A program made the translations under genes and the position numbers. The notes beneath the pieces were generated by a model. It worked only from the letters and a program-made list of their open reading frames with translations, ran no database searches and was not told the DNA's origin. Positions 23,638-31,863 of a DNA stretch of 33,123 bases are shown in pieces. Position 1 is the first letter of the stretch. Every line of letters starts with the position of its first letter. Origin of the DNA: Deltaproteobacteria bacterium (lineage in GTDB: Bacteria; Desulfobacterota; DSM-4660; Desulfatiglandales; HGW-15); NCBI GenBank assembly GCA_016932235.1, contig JAFGDF010000313.1, forward strand, positions 1-33,123, in the 5' to 3' direction.

Positions 23638-24395
23638 GAAATATCAGCACCCTTTGCACGCAGATAATCCTTTAAGTCCCTGATGCCGATTATGCCGAAA
23701 TGGAACGTGGAGGCGGCAAGCAGAATAGTGGCCCCTGCCTGAATGGCCTCATGGAAATGCTCCAGTTTGCCGGCCCCTCCGGAGGCGACCACTTCCGCGG
23801 AAACAGCCTTTTTGATGGCCTCTATTACCGGAAGATCATAACCCGTCCTTGCGCCGTCGCCTGCCTTGCTGGTCGGGAGGATAACTGGAACACCGCAGCC
23901 GTCTATACGTTTTGCCCATTCAACAGCGTCGGAGCCGGTTGCGGTTCGACCTCCGTCGATATATACTTCATACCCGGAAGGCATTGCGCTGTTTTGATCA
24001 ACATCGATCGCAACTGTCACCTTTTCAGCTCCGAAGACTTTTACCATCTCGGGTACGAGTTTCGGTTTTCGGAAGGCCGCGCTGCTGACTGATACTTTGT
24101 TCGCGCCCGCCTTCAAAACAGCCTCAGCCGATTTTGTGTCGGAAATACCGCCGCCCACGGTAAATGGTACGGTAGTGACTTCCGCAACTTTCCTGACGAC
24201 ATCAAGCATGGTGGCCCTTCCTTCCACCGTGGCCGTTATATCCAGGAGCGCAAGTTCGTCTGCCCCTGTTTCGCAGTATGCTCGAGCGCATTCGACAGGA
24301 TCTCCGGCGTCTTTAATATCCACGAAATGCACACCCTTTACAACGCGGCCGTTTTGCATATCCAGGCAGGGCATGATCCTGATTTTTTTATTCAT
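23634..24395 (-). CDS. hisF: Imidazole glycerol phosphate synthase cyclase subunit HisF (possibly a divergent paralogue)
   Basis: 253-residue TIM barrel. Catalytic Asp D12 (PCLDMQNGRVVKGVHF) and D131 (VTVAIDVDQN) are present, as are DAGDPVECARAY, the phosphate-binding VGGGIS and ASGGAGK. With HisH it makes IGP and AICAR in histidine synthesis. Two departures: the usual SMDRDGT loop reads SKAGDGA (first Asp replaced, second kept at D180), and the NTAA segment reads SSAA. No other his gene is in the window. It may be a dispersed hisF or a HisF-like paralogue with another partner. It is coupled to the HD-domain gene. Confidence 0.82.
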   Translation of the reverse strand: MNKKIRIMPCLDMQNGRVVKGVHFVDIKDAGDPVECARAYCETGADELALLDITATVEGRATMLDVVRKVAEVTTVPFTVGGGISDTKSAEAVLKAGANKVSVSSAAFRKPKLVPEMVKVFGAEKVTVAIDVDQNSAMPSGYEVYIDGGRTATGSDAVEWAKRIDGCGVPVILPTSKAGDGARTGYDLPVIEAIKKAVSAEVVASGGAGKLEHFHEAIQAGATILLAASTFHFGIIGIRDLKDYLRAKGADIS

Positions 24396-24498
24396 TTTTT
24401 ATTTCCCCCAATCGAGAATGTTCTGAACCTATATTCTCAAAATCATCAATCTTCCCAGGTTTATGACATAAAAGTTGATGATTTGTAAAACTGTTTTT

Positions 24499-24528
24499 TT
24501 GACAAATGAAAAGATCAGGCGGTATAAA
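24499..24528 (+). promoter_or_regulatory. Predicted promoter of the CoA-transferase operon
   Basis: TTGACA at 24499-24504, 18-bp spacer, TATAAA at 24523-24528, then an AAGGAGG ribosome site before the ATG at 24555. Confidence 0.6.
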
Positions 24529-24554
24529 GAATGGATATATGAAGGAGGTTATTT

Positions 24555-25748
24555 ATGGCAGGCGCACTGAACGGAACCAGGATACTGGACTTTACTCACG
24601 CACTGGGAGGACCCTTTTGTACGATGCTGTTAAAAGATCTGGGGGCGGAAGTAATCAAGATAGAAAGGCCCGGAAGCGGTGACCTTGCGAGGAGCAGGGC
24701 ACCACAGACGAAAGCCAAGGAGGGTGGCACCTTTATTATGCTGAACCGGGGTAAGAAAAGTTTAACGTTGAATCTGAAATCCGAAGAAGGGCTGAAGATC
24801 TGCAAAGAACTGGTGAAAAAAGTAGATGTGGTCGTGGAAAATTTCAGTACCGGAACCATGGATAGGCTCGGCCTGGGCAGCGCGGAGCTTTTGAAATTGA
24901 ATCCGGCCCTGATATACGCGTCACTAACAGCCTTTGGTCACACCGGTCCTCTTCGGAATGAAGCGGGTTATGATCCGGTAGCTCAGGCAATGGGCGGATT
25001 GACGACCCTGACAGGCTATCCGGACAGCCCTCCGGTGAAAGCGGGGCCCCCTGTCGCAGATCTGGGGACAGGTACTTTTCTGGCACTCGCCATCGTATCA
25101 GCCCTAAACCATCGGGTGCGAACCGGTGAAGGACAGGTTATAGATATGTCCATGCAGGATGCGATCTGGCTGTTTACCGCAATAGAGTTTGCTCCCAATT
25201 ATTTTATTGAAGGAACGGTTCCCCGCAGATATGGTAACGGGGTTCCGCATGCCACACCGGCGAATCTGTATAATGCCAAGGACGGGCATATCATTATCGC
25301 CACAGCCGAGCTGGAACAGGCGAAAGGTGTCTTCAGGGCAATCGGCAGGGAAGACCTGATAGACAGCCCCCTCTGTTCCGGACAGGCGGAAAGAATAAAG
25401 TACAAGGATGAGATCGATGCCCTCGTAGGAGAATGGACAGGCACGAGGACTATGGATGAAATACTGGAGTCATTAAAAAAAGAAGATGTACCATGTTCCA
25501 TGGTACCGGCCTATGACCGGGTGTGTAATGATCCGCAGCTCTTAAGCAGGGAGATGATCATTGACGTGGAACAACCGCTCTCAGGAAGGGTAAAGGTGCC
25601 TGGTTCGCTTTTTAAGCTTTCCAGGACACCGGGGAATGTCTCTTTCCCTGCCCCGCGTCTTGGGGAAAATAATTATGAGATCCTTTCGGACATGCTGGGT
25701 TACTCCGAGCATGAGATTAACAGGCTCGGGAAGGAAGGAATAATTTAG
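24555..25748 (+). CDS. Class III (CaiB/BaiF family) CoA-transferase
   Basis: 397 residues. Family landmarks: LDFTHALGGPFCTMLLKDLG, AEVIKIERPGSGD, VVVENFSTGTMDRLGLG, YASLTAFGHTGP, and the catalytic Asp D169 in PPVADLGTG, followed by GEGQVIDMSM. These enzymes move CoA between carboxylic acids through an aspartyl-CoA intermediate. The substrate cannot be read; the family includes transferases for carnitine, formyl/oxalate, aromatic and itaconate-type acids. It starts an operon with a 3-hydroxyisobutyrate-dehydrogenase-like gene, so a branched or hydroxy acid is possible. A strong AAGGAGG site and a good promoter precede it. Confidence 0.92.
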   Translation: MAGALNGTRILDFTHALGGPFCTMLLKDLGAEVIKIERPGSGDLARSRAPQTKAKEGGTFIMLNRGKKSLTLNLKSEEGLKICKELVKKVDVVVENFSTGTMDRLGLGSAELLKLNPALIYASLTAFGHTGPLRNEAGYDPVAQAMGGLTTLTGYPDSPPVKAGPPVADLGTGTFLALAIVSALNHRVRTGEGQVIDMSMQDAIWLFTAIEFAPNYFIEGTVPRRYGNGVPHATPANLYNAKDGHIIIATAELEQAKGVFRAIGREDLIDSPLCSGQAERIKYKDEIDALVGEWTGTRTMDEILESLKKEDVPCSMVPAYDRVCNDPQLLSREMIIDVEQPLSGRVKVPGSLFKLSRTPGNVSFPAPRLGENNYEILSDMLGYSEHEINRLGKEGII

Positions 25749-25777
25749 GAAGTATGGCAAGGGAGGGCTTCTGTCAC

Positions 25778-26641
25778 ATGAAAGAAAAAAGAATCGGTTT
25801 CATTGGCCTGGGTGAAATGGGCAGGCCCATGGCAAAAAACCTGCTTAAGAACGGTTTTGATCTGACAGTGTGCGGACACAGGAGAAAGGAACCGATAGAA
25901 GAGCTCAGGTCTCTCGGAGCGGCAGTGGCCGCTACTCCTATGGAAGCAGCCGAATCCAGTGAAGTGGTTATCATTATGGTAAGAGATATTCCCCAGACAG
26001 ACGAAGTTTTTTTCGGTAAAGGTTTCTGGAAAGGGTGCGGGATCTGGAAGGGGATAAAATCAGGCTCAACCGTTATCCTCTGCAGCACACTGAATCCCGG
26101 TTACTGCCAGGATCTGGAGGTAAAAGGGCGTGAGAAGGGTGTTTCCGTGCTTGACAGCCCCGTCAGCGGGGGTTCTCCGGGGGCGAAAACAGGTAATTTG
26201 ACCTTTATGGTTGGCGGAAACAGGGCGGTCTTTGAACGAAATATGGATGTTTTCAGGGCTATGGGGAAAATGATATTTTATATCGGCGGAGCGGGAATGG
26301 GGCAGGCTATCAAACTTGTTAATAATTACATGATGGTCGTTACATCACACGGCACATCGGAGGCTGTCAGGATGGGGCTTAAAGCCGGTCTGGGTATGGA
26401 ACGGATGATGGAAATAATCAGGGTGAGTTCCGGGAATAGCTCCGTGATACAAAATTGGGATATGCTGGCGGACGAATGGAGGGAGAGGAGGATAAATGAG
26501 CCAGGTTCGCTCTCCTTATTCTACAAAGATATGATGCTTGGTGTTGATTTTGCCGAGGAGCTGGGACTGAAGGCTGATTTCGGGAGGCTCGCAATTGAGT
26601 CCGATGATTCATCCCTTTTTCCGACAAAACTTGGCGAATAA
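25778..26641 (+). CDS. 3-hydroxyisobutyrate dehydrogenase-family NAD(P)-dependent oxidoreductase
   Basis: 287 residues of the beta-hydroxyacid dehydrogenase family. The Rossmann motif FIGLGEMGRPMAKNLL is at 8-23, the substrate-binding SPVSGGSPGAKTGNLTFMVG at 127-146, and the catalytic Lys K179 lies in GAGMGQAIKLVNNYM. Family members oxidise 3-hydroxy acids or reduce semialdehydes; the exact substrate is open. ATG at 25778 fits the usual family N-terminus (MKEKRIGFIG) and has AGGGAGGG upstream. An in-frame ATG at 25754 with AGGA also exists and would add eight residues. It follows the CoA-transferase by 29 bp. Confidence 0.88.
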   Translation: MKEKRIGFIGLGEMGRPMAKNLLKNGFDLTVCGHRRKEPIEELRSLGAAVAATPMEAAESSEVVIIMVRDIPQTDEVFFGKGFWKGCGIWKGIKSGSTVILCSTLNPGYCQDLEVKGREKGVSVLDSPVSGGSPGAKTGNLTFMVGGNRAVFERNMDVFRAMGKMIFYIGGAGMGQAIKLVNNYMMVVTSHGTSEAVRMGLKAGLGMERMMEIIRVSSGNSSVIQNWDMLADEWRERRINEPGSLSLFYKDMMLGVDFAEELGLKADFGRLAIESDDSSLFPTKLGE

Positions 26642-26780
26642 AAGAGAGGGTAATACGGGACAACCGAACCTCAACACTCCCGTGCACAGGCTGTGTCACG
26701 ATTTGTCATTCCTGCCAGGTCCGGTGAAACAGGGCGCGAGCCGGAATCTAGATTATGTGTAAATCTTTGGGTTGTCGGGT

Positions 26781-27590
26781 TCATTTTGATGCGTCCGGCA
26801 TCTCAGTGAAAACATTCAGGAAGCGCATACTATTGGAATCATATACAGGATTCCTTCTTGCATTTTCAAGAAACGATTTCGCCTTTGTCACCGCATCCCT
26901 GATCTTATATCCTTTGGCGAGAAGGGCGGCTACGGCAGAGGACAGGACACATCCCGTGCCCCGAAAATCCGATTCCGGAATGAAATCGCCTTCTATAATG
27001 TAATGCCTTTTCCCTGTGATCAGGATATCAGCAGCGTTATTCATGATGTGCCCGCCTTTGATCATGACATTTTTACAGCCCATATCCACCAGGATTTTTC
27101 CGGCTTTAAGCATATCATCAATGGAAGTGATCCTCAACCCGGTAAGCCTTTCCGCTTCAGGAACGTTGGGAGTCAGGATATCGCACAGAGGCAGTAATCT
27201 TTCCCTGAGGGTATTCAAGGCATCCTTTTCGAGCAGTTCACCGCCGGTTGTTGATATTAATACGGGATCGAGAACTATATTCAAAGGCTTCAGTTGCGTA
27301 AATATACCTGATATCACGCTGATCATTCCATCGAAAGAAAGCATGCCGACCTTAATGGAATCGAATTTGTCTTTTTCAAAAAGGTGGCTTAATTGCTTTT
27401 TGACCATATCTGGTGTCACTTTTTGGGAAGCGTAATAACGGTTTTCTGTCTGGTCCGTTATTGATGTTATAACTCCGGAACAGAGGATGCCGAAGGCCGT
27501 GACGGTTCTTATATCGGCTATGATTCCGGCGTGCCCGGAAGGATCCAGTCCCGCTATCAAAAGCACCTTTGGCATAAGGCCGGCCTTCAT
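26781..27590 (-). CDS. thiD: Hydroxymethylpyrimidine (phosphate) kinase ThiD
   Basis: 269 residues of the ribokinase-like fold. Visible: LLIAGLDPSGHAGIIADI, VLDPVLISTTGG, ILTPNVPEAERLTG, MIKGGH and the anion-hole DFRGTGCVLSSAVAALL. It phosphorylates HMP and HMP-P to HMP-PP for thiamin synthesis. The first Gly of the usual AGSDSGGGAG loop region reads AGLDPSGHAG, as in many ThiD of this phylum. ATG at 27590 overlaps the thiL stop by ATGA; ATG at 27575 is an alternative. It is the last gene of the thiamin operon. Downstream, 139 bp separate it from the convergent dehydrogenase gene. Confidence 0.93.
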   Translation of the reverse strand: MKAGLMPKVLLIAGLDPSGHAGIIADIRTVTAFGILCSGVITSITDQTENRYYASQKVTPDMVKKQLSHLFEKDKFDSIKVGMLSFDGMISVISGIFTQLKPLNIVLDPVLISTTGGELLEKDALNTLRERLLPLCDILTPNVPEAERLTGLRITSIDDMLKAGKILVDMGCKNVMIKGGHIMNNAADILITGKRHYIIEGDFIPESDFRGTGCVLSSAVAALLAKGYKIRDAVTKAKSFLENARRNPVYDSNSMRFLNVFTEMPDASK

Positions 27591-28606
27591 CTTTTCCGCC
27601 CTCTCCTGAAATGATCCCATCCGGAAGGTTCGATAGCCCTTGATGCTCCATCAGGCATTATGAGTTCTATCTTTCCTGTTTCCGTGATTTCTCCGAGCCC
27701 GATAAGCTTTTCTCCGAATAGAGAGAGGTATTTTTCAGAAATCTCATCCGCTCGCTCCGGTCTTAAGGTAAAGAGCAGCGTGTAATCTTCTCCCCCTGAA
27801 ACGGCGAAATTGGTTTCATCGAAATTAAACAGGGCGCAGAATTTCCTTAATGCAGGCGATATGGGCAATTTATCCGCGTATATCCGGGCGCCGGTATTAC
27901 TTCCTTCGATTATATGGGCAAGGTCCGAACTTAATCCGTCGCTTATATCGATCATGGCGCTTGTACTGCCTGTGCTGGCAAGGAATTTGCCCTCATGCAG
28001 ATATGCTTTGGGCAGGAAATGGGCCTTCTTCAGAAAATCAAATTCAGGATACTCTGATTCAGTATCATTCAAAACAAGATGCAGCCCGGCCCGGCTGTCG
28101 CCGAGATTCCCTGTCGTGAATAGCAGGTCGCCGTTCGCGGCATTGTCCCTGTAAACTATTTTATCCCTTGCCGCTGAACCTGTTATTGAAACATTGATTA
28201 TAAGATCTCTCCCCGATCTTGTTGTATCGCCGCCAAGAAGATTCACCTCATATTCTGCAGCAAGGGCCTTCATACCATTATAAAGATCATCAAGGAACTC
28301 AACCGGGCAGTCAGGAGGAATACCGATGCTGACGAACGCTTCCCGCGCCGTGCCGCCCATTGCCGCTATGTCGCTGAGATTGACTGCCATGGCCTTATGG
28401 CCGAGATTGAATCCGGATGTCGCCTTCCTTATAAAATGCACTCCTTCTATCAGGAGATCGGTTGTGACCAGGATCACTTCGTTTTCAGGGATTGAAAAAA
28501 CCGCCGAGTCATCACCGATAGACTTAATGATGCCGCTTTCTCTTATAAGGCAGCCGCGCATTATCCGGTTGATAAAGCCGAATTCTCCTATCTGTTTAAG
28601 CTTCAT
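27587..28606 (-). CDS. thiL: Thiamin-monophosphate kinase
   Basis: 339 residues of the PurM/ThiL fold. Metal and nucleotide motifs: SIGDDSAVF, VTTDLLIEGVHFIR, LGHKAMAVNLSDIAAMGG, LLGGDTTRSG, and C-terminal DISDGLSSDLAHI and GGEDYTLLF. ThiL makes thiamin diphosphate, the ligand of the riboswitch that heads this operon, from thiamin monophosphate. It lies 49 bp after thiE and overlaps thiD by 4 bp. The ATG at 28606 begins MKLKQIGEFGFINRI, the normal family start. Confidence 0.95.
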   Translation of the reverse strand: MKLKQIGEFGFINRIMRGCLIRESGIIKSIGDDSAVFSIPENEVILVTTDLLIEGVHFIRKATSGFNLGHKAMAVNLSDIAAMGGTAREAFVSIGIPPDCPVEFLDDLYNGMKALAAEYEVNLLGGDTTRSGRDLIINVSITGSAARDKIVYRDNAANGDLLFTTGNLGDSRAGLHLVLNDTESEYPEFDFLKKAHFLPKAYLHEGKFLASTGSTSAMIDISDGLSSDLAHIIEGSNTGARIYADKLPISPALRKFCALFNFDETNFAVSGGEDYTLLFTLRPERADEISEKYLSLFGEKLIGLGEITETGKIELIMPDGASRAIEPSGWDHFRRGRKR

Positions 28607-28655
28607 TTCTTTTTGCCCCCATACCGCGATCCATAGGCAATTTCCTAACCGGACA

Positions 28656-29288
28656 CTAATGCCTTGCCCTGATGATAATTTCCTTTAGTTCTCTTGCCGC
28701 CAGTTCCGGATCCTCGGCAGAACAGACAGCCGAGACGACTGAAATACCATTGGCCCCGCTTCGGATGACTTCAGCGCAGTTCATCTTATTTATGCCCCCT
28801 ATGCCTATTACGGGCTTTTTTATCAGAGCACTTATCCGGGCAATACCTTCCAGACCGAGGGCCGGGGCTGTATCGGTCTTGGTCGGGGTTGGGAAAACCG
28901 GGCTTACACTGATATAATCGGCACCCGCGATGTCAGCTTCTATCGCATCTTCGACAGATTCGACCGAAACACCGATAAGCATGGAACCTTTCAATATATT
29001 CTTCGCTGTCTCCAGAGGCATGTCATTCTGGCCGATGTGAACTCCGTCGGCCTCCACCGCCATTGCGATATCGATCCTGTCATTGATAATAAGGGGGATA
29101 TTTTTTTCATTAAGAAAGCCTTTTATTTCAAGGGCTTCACGGATGTATTCTTTTGTCGTGATATGTTTTTCACGGAGTTGAACCACAGTGACACCGCCCC
29201 GGACCGCGGATTTTACGATCTCGATAGTCGGCCGCCCGCGGGAAAGGCCTCTGTCTGTTACAAGATAAAGGGAATAATCGATTCTTTT
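28656..29288 (-). CDS. thiE: Thiamin-phosphate synthase
   Basis: 210-residue TIM barrel joining HMP-PP and thiazole phosphate. Motifs: YLVTDRGLSRGRP, VVQLREKHITTKEYI, LIINDRIDIAMAVEADGVHI, GVSVESVEDAIEADIAGADYI, the SPVFPTPTKTDT phosphate loop and PVIGIGGIN. The start chosen is ATG at 29288 (MKRIDYSLYLVTDRG), 13 nt after the thiM stop; an in-frame ATG at 29351 would add 21 residues inside thiM that are not conserved. It belongs to the thiC-M-E-L-D operon. Confidence 0.95.
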   Translation of the reverse strand, partial: KRIDYSLYLVTDRGLSRGRPTIEIVKSAVRGGVTVVQLREKHITTKEYIREALEIKGFLNEKNIPLIINDRIDIAMAVEADGVHIGQNDMPLETAKNILKGSMLIGVSVESVEDAIEADIAGADYISVSPVFPTPTKTDTAPALGLEGIARISALIKKPVIGIGGINKMNCAEVIRSGANGISVVSAVCSAEDPELAARELKEIIIRARH

Positions 29289-29301
29289 CATTACCGCGCC
29301 A

Positions 29302-30105
29302 TCAGGGATTGAATCTGCTTTCTTTTTCCAGGACCTCGGGCGTGATTTCATATAGAGCGTCGAGCATGCCTATCATAAAACTTCCGGGGGCGTTCGCCCT
29401 GATGGCCGCTTTTTCGCCCGCGAGCCCGAAATAGGCAAGGGCAGTGGCAGCAGCGGTTACGGGATCCTTATCAACGGCGAGAAACGCCCCTGTAATTGCC
29501 GTTGCGGCGCATCCGGTGCCGGTAACGGATCCCATGAGCTTATGACCGTTCAGGACCCTTATCACCCTTTTGCCGTCGGTTATCAGATCTACAACCCCGG
29601 TGACGGCGAGTGTGGTTTTAAGTTCTTCTGCCAGGTAAGATGCCGTTTCCGCGGCCTCATCCACCGAATGCAGAGAATCCACGCCCTTTGTTGAGGAGTT
29701 ATCTCTTCTTAGGGACAGGATTTCGGAAGCGTTTCCGCGAATAACACTGATCTTTATATCCTCGATTATCTTTTTTGCGGAATCCGTCCTTAATCGTGTG
29801 GCTCCCGCCCCGACAGGATCCAGGATTACAGGAGTACCGATCTGGTTGGCTTTTTTGCCGGCTGTGATCATGGACAGAACCCAGTCATCACTTAATGTGC
29901 CTATGTTCAGCACAAGAGAACCTGCGAGCGCGACCATTTCCTCAACCTCATTCAGGGCATGCGCCATGACGGGCGAAGCGCCCATGGAAAGGAGGGCGTT
30001 TGCGGTAAAATTCATTACCACATAATTGGTGATATTGTGGACCAGAGGTTTTTTCTTGCGAACAAGTTCGAGATTTTCCGCAGCGATTCTGCTAATATCT
30101 GTCAT
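29302..30105 (-). CDS. thiM: Hydroxyethylthiazole kinase
   Basis: 267 residues, ribokinase-like. Motifs: PLVHNITNYVVMNFTANALL, GASPVMAHALNEVEEM, PVILDPVGAGATRLRT, IRGNASEILSL and GSVTGTGCAATAITGAFLA. ThiM phosphorylates hydroxyethylthiazole in salvage; its presence suggests that the cell recycles the thiazole, and no thiazole-synthesis gene (thiG, thiH, thiS) is in this operon. ATG at 30105 has GGAG six bases upstream and is preferred to the ATG at 30129. It follows thiC after a 145-bp gap containing a perfect hairpin. Confidence 0.95.
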   Translation of the reverse strand: MTDISRIAAENLELVRKKKPLVHNITNYVVMNFTANALLSMGASPVMAHALNEVEEMVALAGSLVLNIGTLSDDWVLSMITAGKKANQIGTPVILDPVGAGATRLRTDSAKKIIEDIKISVIRGNASEILSLRRDNSSTKGVDSLHSVDEAAETASYLAEELKTTLAVTGVVDLITDGKRVIRVLNGHKLMGSVTGTGCAATAITGAFLAVDKDPVTAAATALAYFGLAGEKAAIRANAPGSFMIGMLDALYEITPEVLEKESRFNP

Positions 30106-30127
30106 GTTATCTCCATAATTTTCCGTC

Positions 30128-30150
30128 ATTCTGTGGTTTAACCACAGAAT
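30128..30150. repeat. Small palindromic repeat in the thiC-thiM gap
   Basis: ATTCTGTGG (30128-30136) pairs exactly with CCACAGAAT (30142-30150) around a 5-nt loop, followed by CCAT. It resembles the hairpin at 32600-32624 (ATTCCGCGG/CCGCGGAAT then CCAC), with paired substitutions that keep the stem, so both may belong to one dispersed repeat family. Confidence 0.55.
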
Positions 30151-30250
30151 CCATGTGGTTTAATAGAACAAATGCCGGAACCCATATCAAAATCGGCCCC
30201 GGACTATGATCCAGGATTCAGGAGAATGCCGGATGAAGTCCAAAATGCCC

Positions 30251-31525
30251 CTATACCGTCATGTTATGAAGGTTGACGGCACACAGCTTGCCGCACATTG
30301 TGCAGACCTCCTTCTCCGAACCCTTGCTTATCTCACGCCTTTTTCGCGCCAGCTCCGGATCAAGGGCGTATTTGAACATCCCCTCCCAGTCGAGCCTTTT
30401 TCTGCACTTGGACATTTCGAGGCTCTGTTCCCATGCCCCGCCAACGCCTTTTACGATATCACCGGAATGGGCGGCTACCCTTGTGCCCATTACACCGGCG
30501 TAAATATCTTCAGGTGTGGGAAGGCACAGATGTTCGGCAGGCGTCACAACGCAGAGAAAATCAGCTCCCTCGGCAGCCGCCATTGCTCCTCCTATGGCCG
30601 CGGAGATATGGTCATATCCCGGCGCGCAGTCGGTCGTGAGCGGGCCCAGGACATAAAAGGGGGCTTCATCGCATATTCGCTGTTGCAACTGCATATTCGC
30701 TTTAATCTGATTAAGGGGAACGTGCCCAGGACCTTCAACCATTACCTGGACACCTTTTTCGCGGGCTATTTTTGTAAGCTCACCGATTATCAACAATTCT
30801 TCAACCTGGGCCTGATCCGTGGCGTCGGCAATGGCGCCCGGGCGCAGGCCGTCGCCGAGGCTTAGCGTAACATCATGCCTGTAGGCTATTTTCAGGAGCC
30901 TGTCATAATCAGAATAAAGAGGATTCTCTTTTTTATTTTTATGCATCCATGCGGAAAGAAGCGATCCGCCGCGGCTCACGATCCCGCCCACTCTTTTCGA
31001 GGGATCAGCGAAGGAAACGCTCCTGAGTGTTACGCCGCAATGAACTGTTATAAAATCAACCCCTTCTTCGCATTGCTTTTCGATCTCTTCGAAAAGCATG
31101 TCGGCGCTCATCATGGTTATATCCATGTCCCTTCTGGATAACTCTGTTGCCACTCCATAGATAGGAACCGTACCCACCATCAATAAAGAATTTTCTATTA
31201 TAGCCTTTCTCATCTCCGCCAGATCACCGCCTGTTGAAAGGTCCATAACACTGTCCGCACCGGCGTCCTGAGCGGCCTTCAGCTTTTTGAGTTCATCTTC
31301 CAGTTCAAAATGGTCACCGGAAGTGCCAAGATTTGCGTTAACCTTTGTCCTGAGACTTTTCCCTATGCCCCTGGGGATAAAATCACGGTGAAGGTTTTTG
31401 GGTATTACGACCCGTCCCGAAGCGATAAGGGCCCTTATCTCTTCAGGCTGGAGACGTTCCTGGGCCGCGACTGTCTTCATTTCATCTGTGATAATACCTT
31501 CCCTTGCTGAGTTTAATTGTGTCAT
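30251..31525 (-). CDS. thiC: Phosphomethylpyrimidine synthase ThiC
   Basis: 424 residues, the shorter form of ThiC common in anaerobes and archaea. It converts aminoimidazole ribotide to HMP-P by radical SAM chemistry. Visible: [97 protein letters not shown] and the C-terminal cluster motif [11 protein letters not shown] at 31525 is preferred (GGGGGA about six bases upstream); an earlier in-frame start at 31582 lies within the riboswitch leader. It is first in the thiamin operon and controlled by the TPP riboswitch and terminator in its leader. Confidence 0.97.
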   Translation of the reverse strand: MTQLNSAREGIITDEMKTVAAQERLQPEEIRALIASGRVVIPKNLHRDFIPRGIGKSLRTKVNANLGTSGDHFELEDELKKLKAAQDAGADSVMDLSTGGDLAEMRKAIIENSLLMVGTVPIYGVATELSRRDMDITMMSADMLFEEIEKQCEEGVDFITVHCGVTLRSVSFADPSKRVGGIVSRGGSLLSAWMHKNKKENPLYSDYDRLLKIAYRHDVTLSLGDGLRPGAIADATDQAQVEELLIIGELTKIAREKGVQVMVEGPGHVPLNQIKANMQLQQRICDEAPFYVLGPLTTDCAPGYDHISAAIGGAMAAAEGADFLCVVTPAEHLCLPTPEDIYAGVMGTRVAAHSGDIVKGVGGAWEQSLEMSKCRKRLDWEGMFKYALDPELARKRREISKGSEKEVCTMCGKLCAVNLHNMTV

Positions 31526-31539
31526 AATGTATCCCCCAT

Positions 31540-31569
31540 AAAAAAAGCCGTTTCCAGTCCGGAAACGGC
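31540..31569 (-). terminator. Intrinsic terminator of the thiC leader
   Basis: On the minus strand GCCGTTTCC-GGACT-GGAAACGGC (31569 to 31547) is a perfect 9-bp stem followed by seven T. It lies between the TPP aptamer and the thiC ribosome site, so TPP binding probably causes premature termination. Confidence 0.88.
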
Positions 31570-31611
31570 ACATGTTAATCATATCTGAGATTTTGTAAAC
31601 CGGGAACCAAG

Positions 31612-31695
31612 ATTGTGCTGTTTCCCTACGCTGGTATTAACCAGTTCAGGTTCAAAGGGTATGATCTCAGGTTTAAAACCACCCCCAACTTGATA
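31612..31695 (-). promoter_or_regulatory. TPP riboswitch aptamer (THI element)
   Basis: The minus strand shows the conserved THI-box pieces in order: GGGGGTGG, CTGAGATCATACCCTTTGAA, CCTGAACTGGTTAATACCAG, CGTAGGGAAACAGC. Boundaries are approximate. With the terminator at 31540-31569 it forms an attenuation switch for thiC-thiM-thiE-thiL-thiD. Confidence 0.95.
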
Positions 31696-31797
31696 ATAAT
31701 ATACGCTATATGTTTCCATATTTCAACATAAAATAATATGTGATATGTTATCAGTAAGATATAGGGGCTATAAGAACGAAATATTCATATTAAGTTC

Positions 31798-31815
31798 CTC
31801 CCTTTGAAAAGGGAG
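31798..31815. repeat. Short hairpin repeat CTCCCTTT-GA-AAAGGGAG
   Basis: A perfect 8-bp stem with a 2-nt loop, bordered by further CCTCC/GGAGG-like sequence (TTCCTCC before, TCAGGAGGG after). It looks like a dispersed intergenic repeat of the C-run/G-run kind seen in many Desulfobacterota genomes (recollection, not checked). Confidence 0.45.
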
Positions 31816-31863
31816 TTCAGGAGGGATTTCTACTGCGAGGTGTGAGACAGGGGTAAAGCAATA

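Noticed and set aside
30206..30865. 219-codon plus-strand frame
   Set aside because: It is antisense to thiC, which is unmistakable on the minus strand.
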